DNA of 64,000 nucleotides from Asterella californica (taxonomy: Eukaryota; Streptophyta; Marchantiopsida; Marchantiales; Aytoniaceae). A model generated the notes under the pieces. The model saw only the letters and a list, made by a program, of their open reading frames with translations. It ran no database searches and was not told the DNA's origin. Both the position numbers and the translations under genes were made by a program. The stretch lies in NCBI GenBank assembly GCA_036924285.1, contig JAYKYS010000011.1, positions 1,612,001 to 1,676,000 on the forward strand. The letters are read 5' to 3'. This document shows positions 1 to 12,839 of the stretch, in pieces; position 1 is the stretch's first letter; the number at the start of each line of letters is the position of its first letter.

Positions 1-290
1 GCATTAACTGCTGCGCTATGGTATCCAGAAGCCGGTAAGGTGTTGCAGAGGATTCCAGCGAAGATAAGCGCTCCTCCAGTTGACCAGTCTGTAGCCTGCT
101 GAGCTGGGATTGCAGAATGCGCTGTTTGTTTCTCAAAATGCTCCCAAGCCTCGATGCATTCTTCTCCCCTGCATCATCACTCTCGCTGTGTCCAACAATC
201 ACCACACTCGTTCTTCTGCCCGCAACTCGCCTGCTCGTGCTCACATTCGTCTTCCACGTTCCGAGAAAACTATAAGCCAAAACCGCCGCC

Positions 291-386
291 ATGGCAGCTT
301 CAAATTCCTGGGTTCTCTTCCGAGTCTCGACGAGCTTGTACTACTGTTCACCTTTCAGCGGGGCCCCTCGTCGGGCATGTCAGTAG
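291..386 (+). other. Short frame with strong start context and transit-peptide-like composition
   Basis: An ATG at 291 sits in a textbook start context (GCCGCCATGG). It opens 31 codons rich in Ser, Ala and Arg with almost no acidic residues, which resembles an organelle transit peptide, and then meets a stop at 384. A GT at 382 could be a splice donor. No downstream exon was found before ALDH6, so this may be a first exon, an upstream ORF of a long transcript, or chance. Confidence 0.15.
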
Positions 387-1017
387 CAGCAAGCGGCACG
401 GCAGCAGAAGAGGACTCTGAGGTACAGTAGTGGGATCGAGCGCTTTGCCTGAGCCACAAATACGGTAGCAGGGGGGAGGAATTAGGATGAGCGAAGTTTT
501 ACAGTTTGACAGTTCGGGGTGGACTCGAACAGATGACTCGAAAGATAGTGACTCAAACAGGCAGTGACCAGATAGTTACGCGTTCCGTCGCGTTTGAAGA
601 ATACAGAAATATGAGAAAGATGCAGTAGTGTAGTCGTTTATCTGAACATCTTTGAGCATTCCGCCCACAGCTTGAGCAGGGGTGCAGACTGCGGAGGATT
701 GTTCTTGCAGGGCACGGCTTATCCAGACTCCAGAGCCCTCCGTGCTTTTGCGCTCCGATCCTTGTCCTTTGCGTCGTGCGATTTCAGACAGAGGACGAAT
801 ACAGAATAGGTACCCATCTTAACTCGAGATAAATTTTAAACCATATGATTTGTTGAACGTTAGAATTGATCGATGCTTTAAGGTTACAAGGTTCACTAGT
901 GAAAGAAATTGGTAACATAATTATTTACTATCTTACTTCCCCATCTTAATTAATTACTTCCGTATTTTACAATGAGGACAGAAAGTATCGCAAGGTATAT
1001 CTATACGTTATTTAAAT

Positions 1018-1027
1018 TTATATAAAT
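1018..1027 (+). promoter_or_regulatory. TATA-like element upstream of ALDH6
   Basis: The sequence TTATATAAAT lies in an AT-rich stretch about 320 bp before the ALDH6 start codon. Position and composition suit a core promoter with a leader of roughly 290 nt. Nothing else fixes the transcription start, so this is inference. Confidence 0.3.
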
Positions 1028-1347
1028 GAAGCTTTTTATGGTTAACTCGAGTTTAACATGCACCTATTGTACATTCCCCCGAGAAGATGAGATGGATTCG
1101 CAGAGGGCAGCGAGATAAGGAGAGCAGTTTCACACTCCATATCCTTCCCGCTTGCTCCTCTCGAACCCTAGACCCGCGCGATCTATGATGTTCAAAGTAT
1201 TATGAGCGCTTTGGAATGGTGTGGAGGAAGTGAGCGAGATTTTGTATGGGGGATTGCATTATGCTTAGTTTGAGAACTCGATCTTGACTGATGGTGCGCT
1301 TCGGTATTCGAGGATAGGGTGTAGTCTTTGTCCCGAGAGGGATCAAC

Positions 1348-3066
1348 ATGTTGGGTGCAGCAGCTCGTGCTCTTCGCAGGATCAATGGCACTTCCGTTTA
1401 TTCCACACGTGCCAGGATTCATGTTTCTACCAAGGCAGCATTGGTGATCGAGAATCGGTTTCTAGCTCAAGCGCCGCGGAATTATGTCCAGGAAAGGATT
1501 CACCGTTCATCCGCCAGATGCGTCTTCGCGCGATATGCGGGCGGATTGGCAGTTGCAGACCGATACCAGGCTCCTCCGAAGGTGAAATTGTTGATCGGAG
1601 GTGAGCACCTGGAGTCGCAGGCTGTGGAATGGATTGATGTTATTAACCCAGCAACTCAGGAGGTGGTGTCGAAGTTACCACTGACGACGAGCCAGGAGTT
1701 TGAAGCAGCAGTGAAGGCCGCAAAGGAAGCGTATCCCAGATGGAGGAGCACACCTGTGACCACACGACAACGAGTTATGTTGAAGCTTCAGGAGCTTATT
1801 AGAAGAGATATGGATAAGTTGGCTGCGAATGTCACTACTGAACAAGGGAAAACGCTGGCAGATGCCCGTGGCGATGTGTTTCGGGGTCTAGAGGTTGTGG
1901 AGCAAGCATGTGGCATCGCGAACGCGCAGATGGGAGAGTACGTAGAGAACGTTTCTTCTGGCATTGATACCTACAGCATACGACAGCCTCTGGGTGTATG
2001 TGCAGGTATCTGCCCCTTTAATTTCCCCGCCATGATTCCCCTCTGGATGTTCCCCATGGCCATAGCATGTGGCAACACGTTCATTCTAAAGCCCTCCGAG
2101 AAAGACCCTGGCGCAGCGATGATGCTGGCTGGATTAGCAGCAGAGGCAGGTCTTCCAGCGGGTGTTCTGAATATCGTTCATGGAACTTATGACGTTGTAA
2201 ATCGTATATGCGATCATCCAGACATCAAGGCAGTGTCTTTCGTAGGATCGGATGCTGCGGGTATGCACATCTATGCTCGTGCATCTCAGACGGGCAAACG
2301 CGTCCAGTGTAATATGGGAGCGAAGAACCATGGGGTAGTTTTGACAGATGCAGCTTTTGAACCAACAGTGAATGCTCTAGTGGGTGCTGCCTTTGGGGCA
2401 GCTGGGCAGAGGTGTATGGCACTTAGCACTGTTGTGTTCGTTGGGGAGTCTGAACGCTGGGAAGAAGCTATTAAGCGAAAGGCTGAGGTCCTGAAGGTTA
2501 CGGCTGGTATAGAGCCAGGAGCAGATGTTGGGCCTGTGATCAGCAAGCAAGCGAAGGAAAGAATCTGCAACCTCGTTGAGTCTGGGGTGCAAGCTGGAGC
2601 CCGGCTAGTGTTAGATGGGCGAAATGTCAAAGTTCCAGGTTACGAACATGGGAACTTCGTCGGCCCAACAATTCTAGCAGATGTTACTCCGGAGATGGAG
2701 TGTTACAAGCAAGAAATTTTTGGACCAGTGCTCGTCTGCATGAAAGCTGGCAGTCTGGATGAAGCCATCCAGATAGTGAATAACAACAAGTATGGTAACG
2801 GTACAGCAATTTTCACACAATCAGGAGCTGCCGCACGCTTGTTCCAGCATGAGATAGATGTTGGGCAAGTGGGAATCAATGTTCCTATTCCTGTACCTCT
2901 ACCCTTCTTCTCATTTACAGGGTGGAAGGGTTCATTTGCTGGAGATTTGAACTTCTATGGCAAAGCTGGCAGTCACTTCTACACGCAGATAAAGACGGTT
3001 ACAACTTCGTGGAAGCACTTAGATCAAGGAGTTACTATGGCATTTCCAACATCTCAAAAGGTCTGA
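1348..3066 (+). CDS. ALDH6: Methylmalonate-semialdehyde dehydrogenase (acylating), mitochondrial, ALDH6 family
   Basis: The 572-residue protein is a complete ALDH6. The family oxidatively decarboxylates malonate and methylmalonate semialdehyde to acetyl-CoA and propionyl-CoA, using NAD+ and CoA, in valine and pyrimidine breakdown in mitochondria. Residues 1 to about 70 are rich in Arg, Ala and Ser and poor in acidic residues, as expected of a presequence. Seen in the sequence: the oxyanion Asn in CPFNFP (N225), the nucleotide-binding FVGSDAAG (from 298), and the nucleophile Cys356 in GQRCMALST. The segment NMGAKNH (322-328) has Asn where most ALDHs have the general-base Glu, which is diagnostic of the CoA-dependent ALDH6 branch. 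The C terminus ends MAFPTSQKV, close to the family norm. The first ATG of the frame is used because it starts the presequence. The gene has no intron, whereas flowering-plant orthologues are intron-rich as I recall them. Flanking poly(A) or target duplications that would mark a retrocopy were not seen. Confidence 0.96.
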   Translation: MLGAAARALRRINGTSVYSTRARIHVSTKAALVIENRFLAQAPRNYVQERIHRSSARCVFARYAGGLAVADRYQAPPKVKLLIGGEHLESQAVEWIDVINPATQEVVSKLPLTTSQEFEAAVKAAKEAYPRWRSTPVTTRQRVMLKLQELIRRDMDKLAANVTTEQGKTLADARGDVFRGLEVVEQACGIANAQMGEYVENVSSGIDTYSIRQPLGVCAGICPFNFPAMIPLWMFPMAIACGNTFILKPSEKDPGAAMMLAGLAAEAGLPAGVLNIVHGTYDVVNRICDHPDIKAVSFVGSDAAGMHIYARASQTGKRVQCNMGAKNHGVVLTDAAFEPTVNALVGAAFGAAGQRCMALSTVVFVGESERWEEAIKRKAEVLKVTAGIEPGADVGPVISKQAKERICNLVESGVQAGARLVLDGRNVKVPGYEHGNFVGPTILADVTPEMECYKQEIFGPVLVCMKAGSLDEAIQIVNNNKYGNGTAIFTQSGAAARLFQHEIDVGQVGINVPIPVPLPFFSFTGWKGSFAGDLNFYGKAGSHFYTQIKTVTTSWKHLDQGVTMAFPTSQKV

Positions 3067-4734
3067 GGAAGCTGGGGACTGTTTCAGTTGGTCTTTTATT
3101 GCGAGCTGTGACATGCAGGGATGATCCCGCTCTGTGTCTCAGACCAGCATGCTTGTCAGGCCCTGGCGCCACCTGTACCACAAAGGTACGTGATCTCTAT
3201 GTCAGGATTTAGTGGTTGACGTAGGGCACAAGTCTTCTTTTGTGAATAATAATCCTCCTGTATGATGTAGATCAGCGTAACAGAATTATTACCTTCTCTT
3301 TTCTGAAGGAATTCTACTGTGTCACTTTCTAGGAGAATTGTCAGATTCGAAATGCTATGCTTGTAAATATTCAGTGTACAGGAATGAACAAGAGTTTTTC
3401 CTCCATCAGTGGTTGTCCTAGTTGTGGACATTTTCAAGTTTTATTCCGTGGGAGTGCTTTCATAATTGCAGTTTTGACCTCGCGAACAGCCCATCTCAGG
3501 GACGTGGCACAGCCTTTACAACGATCTGCCATGATGTTCTGGGTGATAAGACTGAAATATATTTGAATGCATCTCCTCCTTCTCCTGTGCATTGCAGTCA
3601 TGGAAATGTTACTATTCAGTTAGAGGTATGCACTCCTGCATCAAAGACGTCTGCTCAGAGCATGCATGGTACCTACTATCCTTAATTCGTGGATAGACGT
3701 TAGTTCACTAACAGAAACCGGACGACCTAGCTGGCGATGCGCATACTGAGCTTATTCATGTCATTCGTCGATCTGCTTGCTTTCTGTTGTACGAGCGAAA
3801 GAAAAGTTCTTCGGCGTAGCTCACTAGTTGACGAGGTTCTAACCACAACAATTGTAATGCTAACGGTCTTATTCCCTTGAAGTCAAGTCCTTAACTTTCT
3901 CAGTTTTAAGGTGTGTCCTCTGGAGTTTGTCTAGTGTCCTCTGGTTGCTGCTTTCAGCAGGGAAGGAATTATGGAATGGCATTGTGTTCTTCCACTTTTG
4001 AGCTTCAACGCTTTAGTGGCACTGTCGACACAAAGGTATATGTCGGTTCTGTAGCTGGCTTATCAGAATTATGGTGTTTACAGCAACTTGACTGTTGACG
4101 AAACAGAGAAGAAATAGTGCAGAAAGTCCTTCGCCTTCCATCATGTTGTGCGGATTTCTGGAACAATATGGTATCATGGGACTCCTTCACTTCGAGGTTT
4201 CCGGTCCGGTAATGGTTATCTCAAATTGGCGCTTTACTATCAAGCGCTTTTTTCTTCGTAGCTTTGTCGGCGTGGCCTTTGATATTCTTCCAGACAAGCG
4301 GCCATTGCTGGATAATGTCCTGATTGTAAAGGTCAGATAGGGGAACTGTAAAGACAATCAAAAGGAGAAGTACCGGTGGAGAGCCGTGAGTAAGGGCTTC
4401 TCCCCTGCAAATCGGCTTAAAACTCTTTTTTAAGTACAGGACTGAAAGGAAACGGAGTGTACTTTTCAGGCCGATTCTTGACTTCTCAAGGAATGACAGA
4501 GTTCATATCAGTCAGTCTCCGTACTTTGATGAGTGAAAACCAGTTCAATGGAATGTTATACGAGAGGAGTGCTCTCTTCCACCACCAGGAGTTAGAATTG
4601 CAAGTTTTAATGAAGCCCCATTCTATCGTCACCTCCAATTGTATCTCTCGCGTTCCGAGCGAAAACAACACCATCATCGAGCCGTTATTAGGTGACGATG
4701 GCTGGACGAGGTAAGCGGGATCGGCGAAAATCCT
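3067..4734. other. ALDH6 3' region and intergenic sequence
   Basis: The first few hundred bases presumably hold the ALDH6 3' untranslated region, though no strong polyadenylation signal could be chosen. The rest holds only short frames without recognisable motifs. I see no further gene. Confidence 0.5.
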
Positions 4735-4775
4735 CTTTAGGTACCGACAGGATAAATTTCTGTCGGTACCTAAAG
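4735..4775. repeat. Perfect 16-bp inverted repeat with 9-nt loop
   Basis: The arm CTTTAGGTACCGACAG (4735-4750) is followed by a 9-nt AT-rich loop and then its exact reverse complement (4760-4775). It would form a stable hairpin in RNA or extruded DNA. No T-run follows that would suggest a Pol III terminator. Function is unknown. Confidence 0.85.
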
Positions 4776-7739
4776 ATGAACGCAATCCATCTCTCGGATC
4801 CCGAGGGGTGAGTTGGAAATGACTATCGAGTAAAGTGTCGACAGATGCTGCTTGGCGTCAGAAAGGTCGACAGAATCCTCAGTTAGTAGTCGATTAATGG
4901 ATGTGAATTCTGAAGTAGCATCGTCGTGATGTTAAGAGTCTAAAGTGTCTTAGCGACTTTTTAGTAACGAGGCCTTAGCCTCCCAGTGGCGACATCGTAG
5001 TATCCGAGGCCAATTGACCATGACGCAACAACGGGAGCTCTTGCTGGGCGAGAACGAACTCTGGCCAAAAGATGCAGGTCACTTGAAAACCTCCGTAGTC
5101 TACATCCATTCTTACCTCGGACCTGTGGAGCAAGCATGTCGTCGTGCGATACATCACGGGGTATATTAACGAATGGCGAGAGGCAGCACATCCCATCTTG
5201 TAACAGGTCCATGGCGGAATCTGACACACTCTGCTAAAAAAGCGATATGGAGAGCTTTGTCGATGGAATTACATCCTGACTGCAGAGGACCGTCGATGAG
5301 CATTTCCACCTTATTCATGCTCACAGACATTTACTTTAGTCCATATTTTTAAGATTGCTTTATTTGAGTGCACCTTTAACTGACAACATAAACAGCAGGT
5401 TTAGTAGGTAAGTGAAATTTACTTTAATCTTTATTTTTAAGGTTGTTTTATTTGACTGCACCTTTGATTGACAACAGGGTTAAAAGGTATGTATAGTAGA
5501 TTATCAATCCTTGTGCTTTTTATTTATATCGTGTAATGTTTTTTATCTGATGATGAACTTGTGGTTATCGATCAAAGGTATACTGAAGTAAAGTAATCTT
5601 AAGAGAGGTGGTTTCTCGTCATGTGAAGATACTATACGAGACAAGTAAAGATTTGCACGAAATAGATAAGAGATCATACGAGCTTATCATTTATTGTACA
5701 GACATTTCAAGTTGAAGTTCCTTTGTAGCTACATCAATTGTTGACATGCACGTCTTAGAAATAAACGACATGTCATTTTCACTTGTTTAATCTGTTATTA
5801 TCAGTCAAAAGTGCGAGCAAGTAAAACAACTTAAGAAAGATGAGTCAAGTTCGATAAACATATTAGATTTTAAAGATGCGATCAAGTAAACGTCTGCTCA
5901 TATTTGCGACCGCAGCATCTAATGTTAATCGAACTTCAACTTCAGTATCGCAGATATCTACAGTGGAATACTGTGAGACTCTATATGGAGATCGCACAAC
6001 GTTCTCAAGTGTTCATGTTGGCATTCTGAAGTCACTTCGTGAAATCATTGAATGAATGAAAATGAGTTTTGTGAAAGAAAGTTTAGAAAAATAGAATGAA
6101 CCGGTTATATATACATGCAGAATGATATTCTGGGGAACTTTTGCCCGCTTTCTTTTATTGGGTTAATTACTTGGTCGCACCCCTCACAAACGTTTACAAC
6201 TTGGGTACACCCTCGACTTATTGATCTCATTTGGTCGCATCTTTGGCTCGGTTCCGGTCGTCCATCCGACATGGAATCTTAGCTTACTTTCAACCTAGAC
6301 AGTGGCATTTCCATCGCTTACAGTGTGTAGACAGTTTGTGTTGGTATTTTCTTAGTCTAAAGCGCGAGAATAGTCCAAGCGAGTGGTTGTACAGTCTAGT
6401 TGTGTGCAGAAGATTGAATTGAAGACTGTGAGTTTCGATGGAACCCGTTGGTAGTAAAAAACTTAAGACGCTACGAACTGCATCTATGGATGTTGGGGGT
6501 TGATTTTGAAGCAGCGGACGCGAAGATGACTGTATAAAGCAACTTGATCGACGCTTTTCTTTAGTTCGAGCGCAGCCGATCGATGTGCAAGTCTTGGAGA
6601 AGGCGATAAGAGAAACGAGGAGAGAGGATATTTGTCCCTAACCATTTGTGGAACCGGAGTTTGTAATTCCACCATCTCCGTGTCCAGACTGGATTATTCA
6701 CAACGGCAGTGAATCTGACATCGACAATGTTGTCGATGTGCAACTTGCTTGTCTCTTAGGAGCGATAGTGATTGAGTTCAAGTCGTTTGTATCGAGCGTT
6801 TGCATAAATATCGAGAGCTTTACTACATTTATGTATCATCGAACTGTACTCAGTTCAGTTGTGTATAAGCAAGCATTGATACAACCATCTTTATCCGAAC
6901 AGTGTTCAAGTGACACAACGTCTACTACTCTTCTGTGTTCTGTTCGGTGACTTGACTGCGAGTTGCAATGCCTTCATTTGAAGGTCCGACAATGATTTTA
7001 TCTCGAACCAAAGCTCTCTTGGTCGAGAGAGCGTGAGGTTAGCTACTTCTCGCGTTGTAGGCGTCAAACGCGTGGCTCGAATGTTTCTCTTCAACACGAG
7101 TTTTGCCTTCTGACAGGCATAAACTGTGGCTCGTGTCGTCGGGGCAATGACGCAATGCTGATCTGGAGGTGTGCTTTCTTCTCCGGCCGACCTGCTGTTT
7201 GAATCGTCTTCGTATGCACCGATCATATGTCGATCAGTTGTTGACGTCATGTGCACCATCTTGTACTCGATAGACACATCAACTAGTTCTGTGGGCTGAA
7301 CACTTTCAGGGAGCGTTGAGTTCACAGGATTTACAACTTCGACTATCACCTATGATTCATGCTGGGATTGAACCTCGGTCCCATCGTACGAACTCTTTGA
7401 AGTGGAAGAAACCTTAAACTGTGACTGTACTGCATCGAAAATCTTGGCAGTGTCAGAACTATCTAAGTCGTCCACACACAATCTGCTTTTTCTTACGTTT
7501 GGTGCGTGTAAGCTTGGAGCGGATGTTGAAGCTCCCATTCGGTCCCAACTGCACAACTAGAGTTCAATATATCCGACGGTGAAACGTTGATTTGAGTTGC
7601 TGAGACGATGTTTGGAGATTCTTCGGTAATTCTTTCTTTCGTAATGCGGACCTGGAAGCGCTTATTCAGTCGAAGTAGAGCCTTGGTATAGTTTTTCACT
7701 TTTAAAGATCATTTTCATGTTTGGTAACTTCATTCTTCA
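4776..7739. other. Non-coding region with a diverged direct repeat
   Basis: No gene is recognised. About 5340-5480 holds two diverged copies of a unit of roughly 100 bp (TTTTTAAGRTTGYTTTATTTGA, then TGCACCTTTRAYTGACAACA). Minus-strand open frames at 6906-7349 and 7350-7699 have no domain I recognise. A short motif at 6129-6158 recurs near 23431 (see findings). Confidence 0.5.
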
Positions 7740-8640
7740 GATGGCAAAACCTCACGTGGAGTGGTAGGGTAGGAACGGGTGCTTGTTTGAAGGGTTGGTG
7801 TGCGTGAAGATGGATAAGTTGAAACAAGAGCTCGAGCGGAAGAGGAATGCGTTTGATGAGAATTTCAAAGGATGAAAGTTTGTGAAGCGGTCCGAAATTA
7901 AACAGAAGAATCTCGAGAGAATTAGGGAGGAAGAAAGATTAAAGCACTTTGGGAAAGAGGCAAAAGCGAGGACTGGTTCTCTAGACCTCTCTTATTAAAG
8001 TACAAAAAGCTTGCTGTCGTCTTTCCCTGCAGTCACCAAAGTAGAAGTCGAAAGAAAATGATGACGTCGAGTAGGAAATAATTCGACGACTGTTACTCTC
8101 TCATACTGGCAAGTATGATGATCAGAGTCTAGGTACTAATGAAAGCTGTAGTTACGGACAATGACAGTGAGTTAATTGGAGTTACAGACAATGACAACAA
8201 GTTAATGGAAGGACAACGAAATGGTTTCTTGAGGGATATTATATTATATTACTTAACTCAAGGAAAGGGAGAAGCATGTCCAGACGCTTTGAGACAAAAA
8301 ATAGAAGAACAAGGAGAGGAAAAGAGAAGGACTGGATGAAGATGGTAAAGATGGAGGTGCTGCTTGAGAAGTTGAGATGAATGCTGAAGCCGGTTCTTCT
8401 GCTATCGATAATGATAAGGACTCCAAGCTCGGTTCAGAAGAATTTTGATTAACTCAACGACGAGGATAATTAAAATCTTGGTTCTTTTTAAACTATTGTT
8501 GCAAGGAGCTAGAAGACAAACCTGAGGAGAAAGAGGCAAGTTAATTGTTACAACATTCGTTACCTAAAGCCTCTCTTCAAAAGTGCCAGAAGAGGATAAA
8601 GTCTGATCATCTCAGTGGATTGGATTGTAGTTTACTTGCA
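7740..8640 (+). pseudogene. Decayed charged-protein repeat, copy 1
   Basis: This segment aligns by eye with 12840-13640 over most of its length. Shared landmarks are GAGCTCGAGCGGAAGA-like sequence, AAGTTTGTGAAGCGGTC and GAGGCAAAAGCGA, then a later block GATGAATGC(T/C)GAAGC. In one frame it reads REEERLKHFGKEAKARTGS, a Lys/Glu-rich, probably coiled-coil sequence, but stops and frameshifts interrupt it. The family is not one I recognise. It may be a remnant of a transposon accessory gene or a duplicated host gene. Confidence 0.45.
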
Positions 8641-11600
8641 GATTTTTGTGTCGTTATCTGCCTTCCTTAGACCAGATTCCTTTCAGTATTGCAAAACTGT
8701 AGATTGAATGCCTCAAGCTCTAGAGAATTTTCTTCGCAGTCCTGTAAGATGAGGAAACTAGGATGTACACTCGTGGACACTTTGCACGCTCTTTTTGCAG
8801 TTGTTCGCCTGACGATCGATGTTATTAATAACTACCTTCACAATCTTAAATTTAGTCTTGTGTCTGTAGATAATTATGGGCATTTGGCTTCCAGTCGACG
8901 AGTGATAGCATCGAAGGATTTCCGGAGTCAGGTGATTGTGTGAAGCGTGGGCGAGAATCCTGTGTTTCTGTCAAACGGAAGGTACAAGGTGCAGAGCGAT
9001 TTAGAGAATACGCCCTGTTCGTCCGGAATGATGACTGTTGATCACGACTTTGAAAAAGCTCCCGTTGATATGAAGATTTCACATGGAGGAGTTTGCATCT
9101 TTAGTATGGGTGTAATTTTGTCTAACGCAAAAAGGATAGAATGTGATACACTCTTTACAGTTTAATTGAGTTTTCAACATTCGGTAAACATTAACATTCA
9201 TATAGCTGCCCCTTTTTAGGTCTAATTTTATGAATTAGTACCCTACTTCATGATCATTGGTTCGCGTTTTTCCTGCCTTCATGATCAGTAGCTTGACAAG
9301 GATTTTATAATCGGATCATTTTGTCTGAGTTTTCTGTTTCGGCATACTAATATTACGCCAATGTGTTAGTGTAGATGCTCCCAGATGAAATCTGAGCAGC
9401 CTTGAAGATTTATTTCAATTGCTGCCTCAAAAGAGACTAGCTGACTGCTATGGATCAGTACGTCAAGCTCGTTGTTGATCATGCAGCTTTGGCTATCGGA
9501 GTCAATACGGTTGGTCTGCATGAGCAACATACAGCTATACACCTACTCATCACCTACAGCTGTGTCCGAGAGACTTTTGTTGAGGGAACTGCACAACGTT
9601 CTTCTTGTGTTCATTTCAGTGTTGCGAATGCTAGTTCGATTATTCCCTGTTGCAGCTGGATTAGACGATGCATAGTTTTTCTGTAGGTTTATGTTTGGTT
9701 ATCATCTAGTTAACTCACCGATTCATTCACTTTGGTTTTTGGTTTGCGGCTCTGTTTTACAGTTTTAGTTGCTCTCTCGCACAGATCGTTAGGTATCGCG
9801 TATTGTACTCGACATCTAACACATATATCATGCCACTACTTACCAGGGGGTATCATCTTGGAGATGTGCTTTCCCTACACATTTCCCCTTGTTCCGACTC
9901 TACATATAACACGGAGAATTCTCAGTTCTAGATGTCATCTGCTGGTCTTTCGTGCACGTCGGCTCATTTATGAGCTGTGAATTGCTGATCTACTCAGTAA
10001 CTTACTAACGGTTGCCTCGTGGTTTTAGTGCACTGTTGCTTCCGGCATTCGAGCTGTGTGACTTTAACTCTGAATCAAACACGGCGAATTTTGTTTCAGG
10101 CATCCTGCTTTAGGTATACTAGCTCCGTGAGAACGCTCTAAGCCTATTGCGAACGTTGTACACTTCGGAACGTCCTCTTCCTAAGCTCGTCATGCACTTC
10201 ACGGGAGATAGAAGTTCTGCAGTGATCGGCGTAGATTTCTAAACGTGGACATTTTCCAAGCTTTGGAGCTTTGTTTAGGCTGTTTTAGGTTACTAGGCTG
10301 ACGAACACTTGGTTGAAAGTAGTCTTAACACACAAACAATAGACAGAACGAGTGCAGAACAGAAGGGCTAAGTGTAAAGTGCATCAAGAGCTAGCTATCA
10401 ATGGAATGGTCATAACTGAGCGAATGAGAGGGAATTTAGAGGCAATTCCCTGAACAAAGTCAGCGAGACACAGCTGTACGTAATGAGTAGCTGCAACACT
10501 CAAGTACATAACTCACACATATTACACTCAGAGCATGGAAGTAAAACCGCTTCCCATTGCATGCACCTCAACCTGATTTCTTACTGAATCTGCACCAAGC
10601 AGCGAGGTTAGATAACTCAGCAAGCCTTCGTCGGTTCAGGAGTTCTCATTCCGTTCCGGCACATCTGACAGGAAACTCCCGTTCGTCGTGTAGAGGTAGA
10701 TAAATGAGCTTGTCTAGAAAATAGCAAAAGAGGTAATATACCAGTACGAACATAAGATAGCCAATGAAGGAATTACGAAGTTAACAAACATAAGGTTAGG
10801 TAAGGATCCAACGTAGCAATTAAAACTAAGTAACCATTTTCCCGGCCACTAATGTATGGAACATTAACGACCGGCATCCAGCTAAAAGAGAAAAGAGAAA
10901 AGAGAAAAGAGACTCCCTGTTCTACTAGAAAGAAAATCCTCTCAAAGAATAGAATGGATTTATTTTTGCTTTTATACATATGTAACTTATATAGATGTCA
11001 TTTCAAAATGAAACTTTTGTTAAGTGATATATATAACCTCCATACAGTGATAAGGAGTGGCCTTGTCCAGAATCCATTATTATAAGCAGGTTCTACTGTA
11101 CCAGGAAAAGGGAATTCTCCCAAACAAAACCGGACGAGAGCAATAACGAACGTTGTGAAGTGTTGAATAGAGAAAGCGGAACAAATGAAAGGAATGGTAT
11201 GATTCGCAGAAGCAGGCAGAGTGTGAAGGTTAACTGAATCGTGACATGTATACGATTGCCTTACGAGGCGTCAGTTCGGAAACGAAGGGGCCAGTAAGAT
11301 AAGCAAACAATAAAGCCTGGAGCTGGGCATGGGAAGCAGTTAATGGCGTACTAGATCATGAAACGGGCTTTGATTTTGTGATAGCTCCCCAACTGATCAG
11401 ACTGACTAGTTCGAGGGTGGTGGTAAGAAAACTACTCACGTAAAAGGTGTATATATAATAACATCCAGGGCTCCTGATGATTAGTACTTGCCACCCTGAT
11501 CATGATGGAAGTAAGCAGCTTAACATTATAATTTCCATTCGTCGAGCGGTATATTATGCATTGTCGGAATTATCTGGATGTCTGGACTGTGCAGTAGGAG

Positions 11601-12059
11601 TTTGTGGCTATGGAAATCGGAATAGCTTCCAGAGCTCGGAGCAATGCACTCTTATTGAAACAACGTACTCATCATGACTTGCATTCAGAGCAATGCGCTC
11701 TTATTTAAACAACGGACTGAAACCGTGCTTCCAGATTCAGACTGTGAAACAAGACGGGAGAAATTACTGAAGTAGATGTTCAAAGCCTCACTACAGCCGG
11801 TAGCAGTGATCATGAGTCACATGTTCGGCAGGTTCTGAACTTCTGATCATGAGGAGGCTGATGAATGCGATCCTCGAGCTCCAAAGGACCACTTTATGAG
11901 CAATGTTTCTCAAGTTGGGACACAGCCAGGTCTTGATCAGTGAACATCAGTTTCCCTACCGTTGTACTACGTGGTCACGAGAGGTAGCTCGAGAAAGTTA
12001 CGACCTGACTGCTTCCATCCTCCAAGTCCTTCTAGTGAATTACTTATATTTAGCAGGCC
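8641..12059. other. Non-coding region with a short microsatellite
   Basis: No recognisable gene or RNA was found. A four-copy AAAAGAG repeat lies at 10884-10911. Open frames here are short and show no motifs. Confidence 0.5.
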
Positions 12060-12060
12060 T

Positions 12061-12220
12061 TAAGAAAATAGCTCGTGGGCACACTTCGATCTACACAGTC
12101 ACGCACCGGACGAATCTGATGGAGTTGGCAAAGGAATATTTATCAGCCATTAAGAAACTGGCTCGTAGGCACACTTCGATCCACACACACACCGAACGAA
12201 TCTGATGGAGTTGGCAAAGG
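12061..12220. repeat. Imperfect 90-bp tandem duplication
   Basis: The block beginning TAAGAAAATAGCTCG (12061) recurs 90 bp later as TAAGAAACTGGCTCG (12151). Both copies run through CACACTTCGAT and on to GAATCTGATGGAGTTGGCAAAGGAA, split here as GAATCTGATGG plus AGTTGGCAAAGGAA. A few substitutions and small indels separate the copies. Confidence 0.8.
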
Positions 12221-12839
12221 AACTCGAAGTACGGACTATGTATTCATGTTCCTGGCTATGGCTCAGATATATAGGGAGCTTCATTGTAATTTTACTTCGG
12301 AATTCTGGAATTCCTGGAATCGTTCTTGGTCCCCTCTAGCTTTCGCATGTCCTTCACTATACGTCAGGCGACTGTGGGCCGTCTGTAATTTTCAGCTACT
12401 CTCCTCTTAGTCGTATGAATCGCCCCTCCTCAGTTTACTGGACACGCTTTATCCGCTATAATACGAAATCTAATGAGGATGTTTGTTTCGACTAGATTTG
12501 GGTAGTCCCTCTGATAATCACGTCTCTGGTCACACCTTCAACTCACGAGAAGAGTCATTTCTTCAGCGCCCCTTCCGAATTCTCAGTCCTTTTGCTGTAC
12601 TGTCACCATCCCGTCTGTGACTGCCTTATCATGTGAAGGAGTTGATATGTTTCTCGCGTGACACCATTCATGACATACGGTAGTCTCTTTCAATCCTTTC
12701 TTACACAATTCGTAAAATGAAAAAGTGTACGGTGACATCCAACGCTTGCTGTGAATCTGGAAGGGCTTACTGAAAATCGAAGTAGAGCCTTGGGACCGCA
12801 TTCCTCTTTCAGGAGATTCCCGGTTAGTCACTTCGATTA
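12221..12839. other. Non-coding region
   Basis: A minus-strand frame at 12583-12831 has no recognisable motif. Nothing else was seen. Confidence 0.4.

Larger units (their letters stand above)
1..1347. other. Upstream intergenic region and promoter/5' leader of ALDH6
   Basis: No convincing long coding region is visible. It contains an AT-rich stretch around 820-1040 with a TATA-like element, then a more GC-rich leader before the ALDH6 start codon. A short reading frame with a good start context lies at 291-386 and is listed separately. The other short open frames show no recognisable motifs. Confidence 0.6.

Noticed and set aside
6906..7699. Minus-strand frames as a multi-exon gene
   Set aside because: Plausible length but no recognisable domain, no consistent splice sites and no conserved peptide. 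Left as non-coding.
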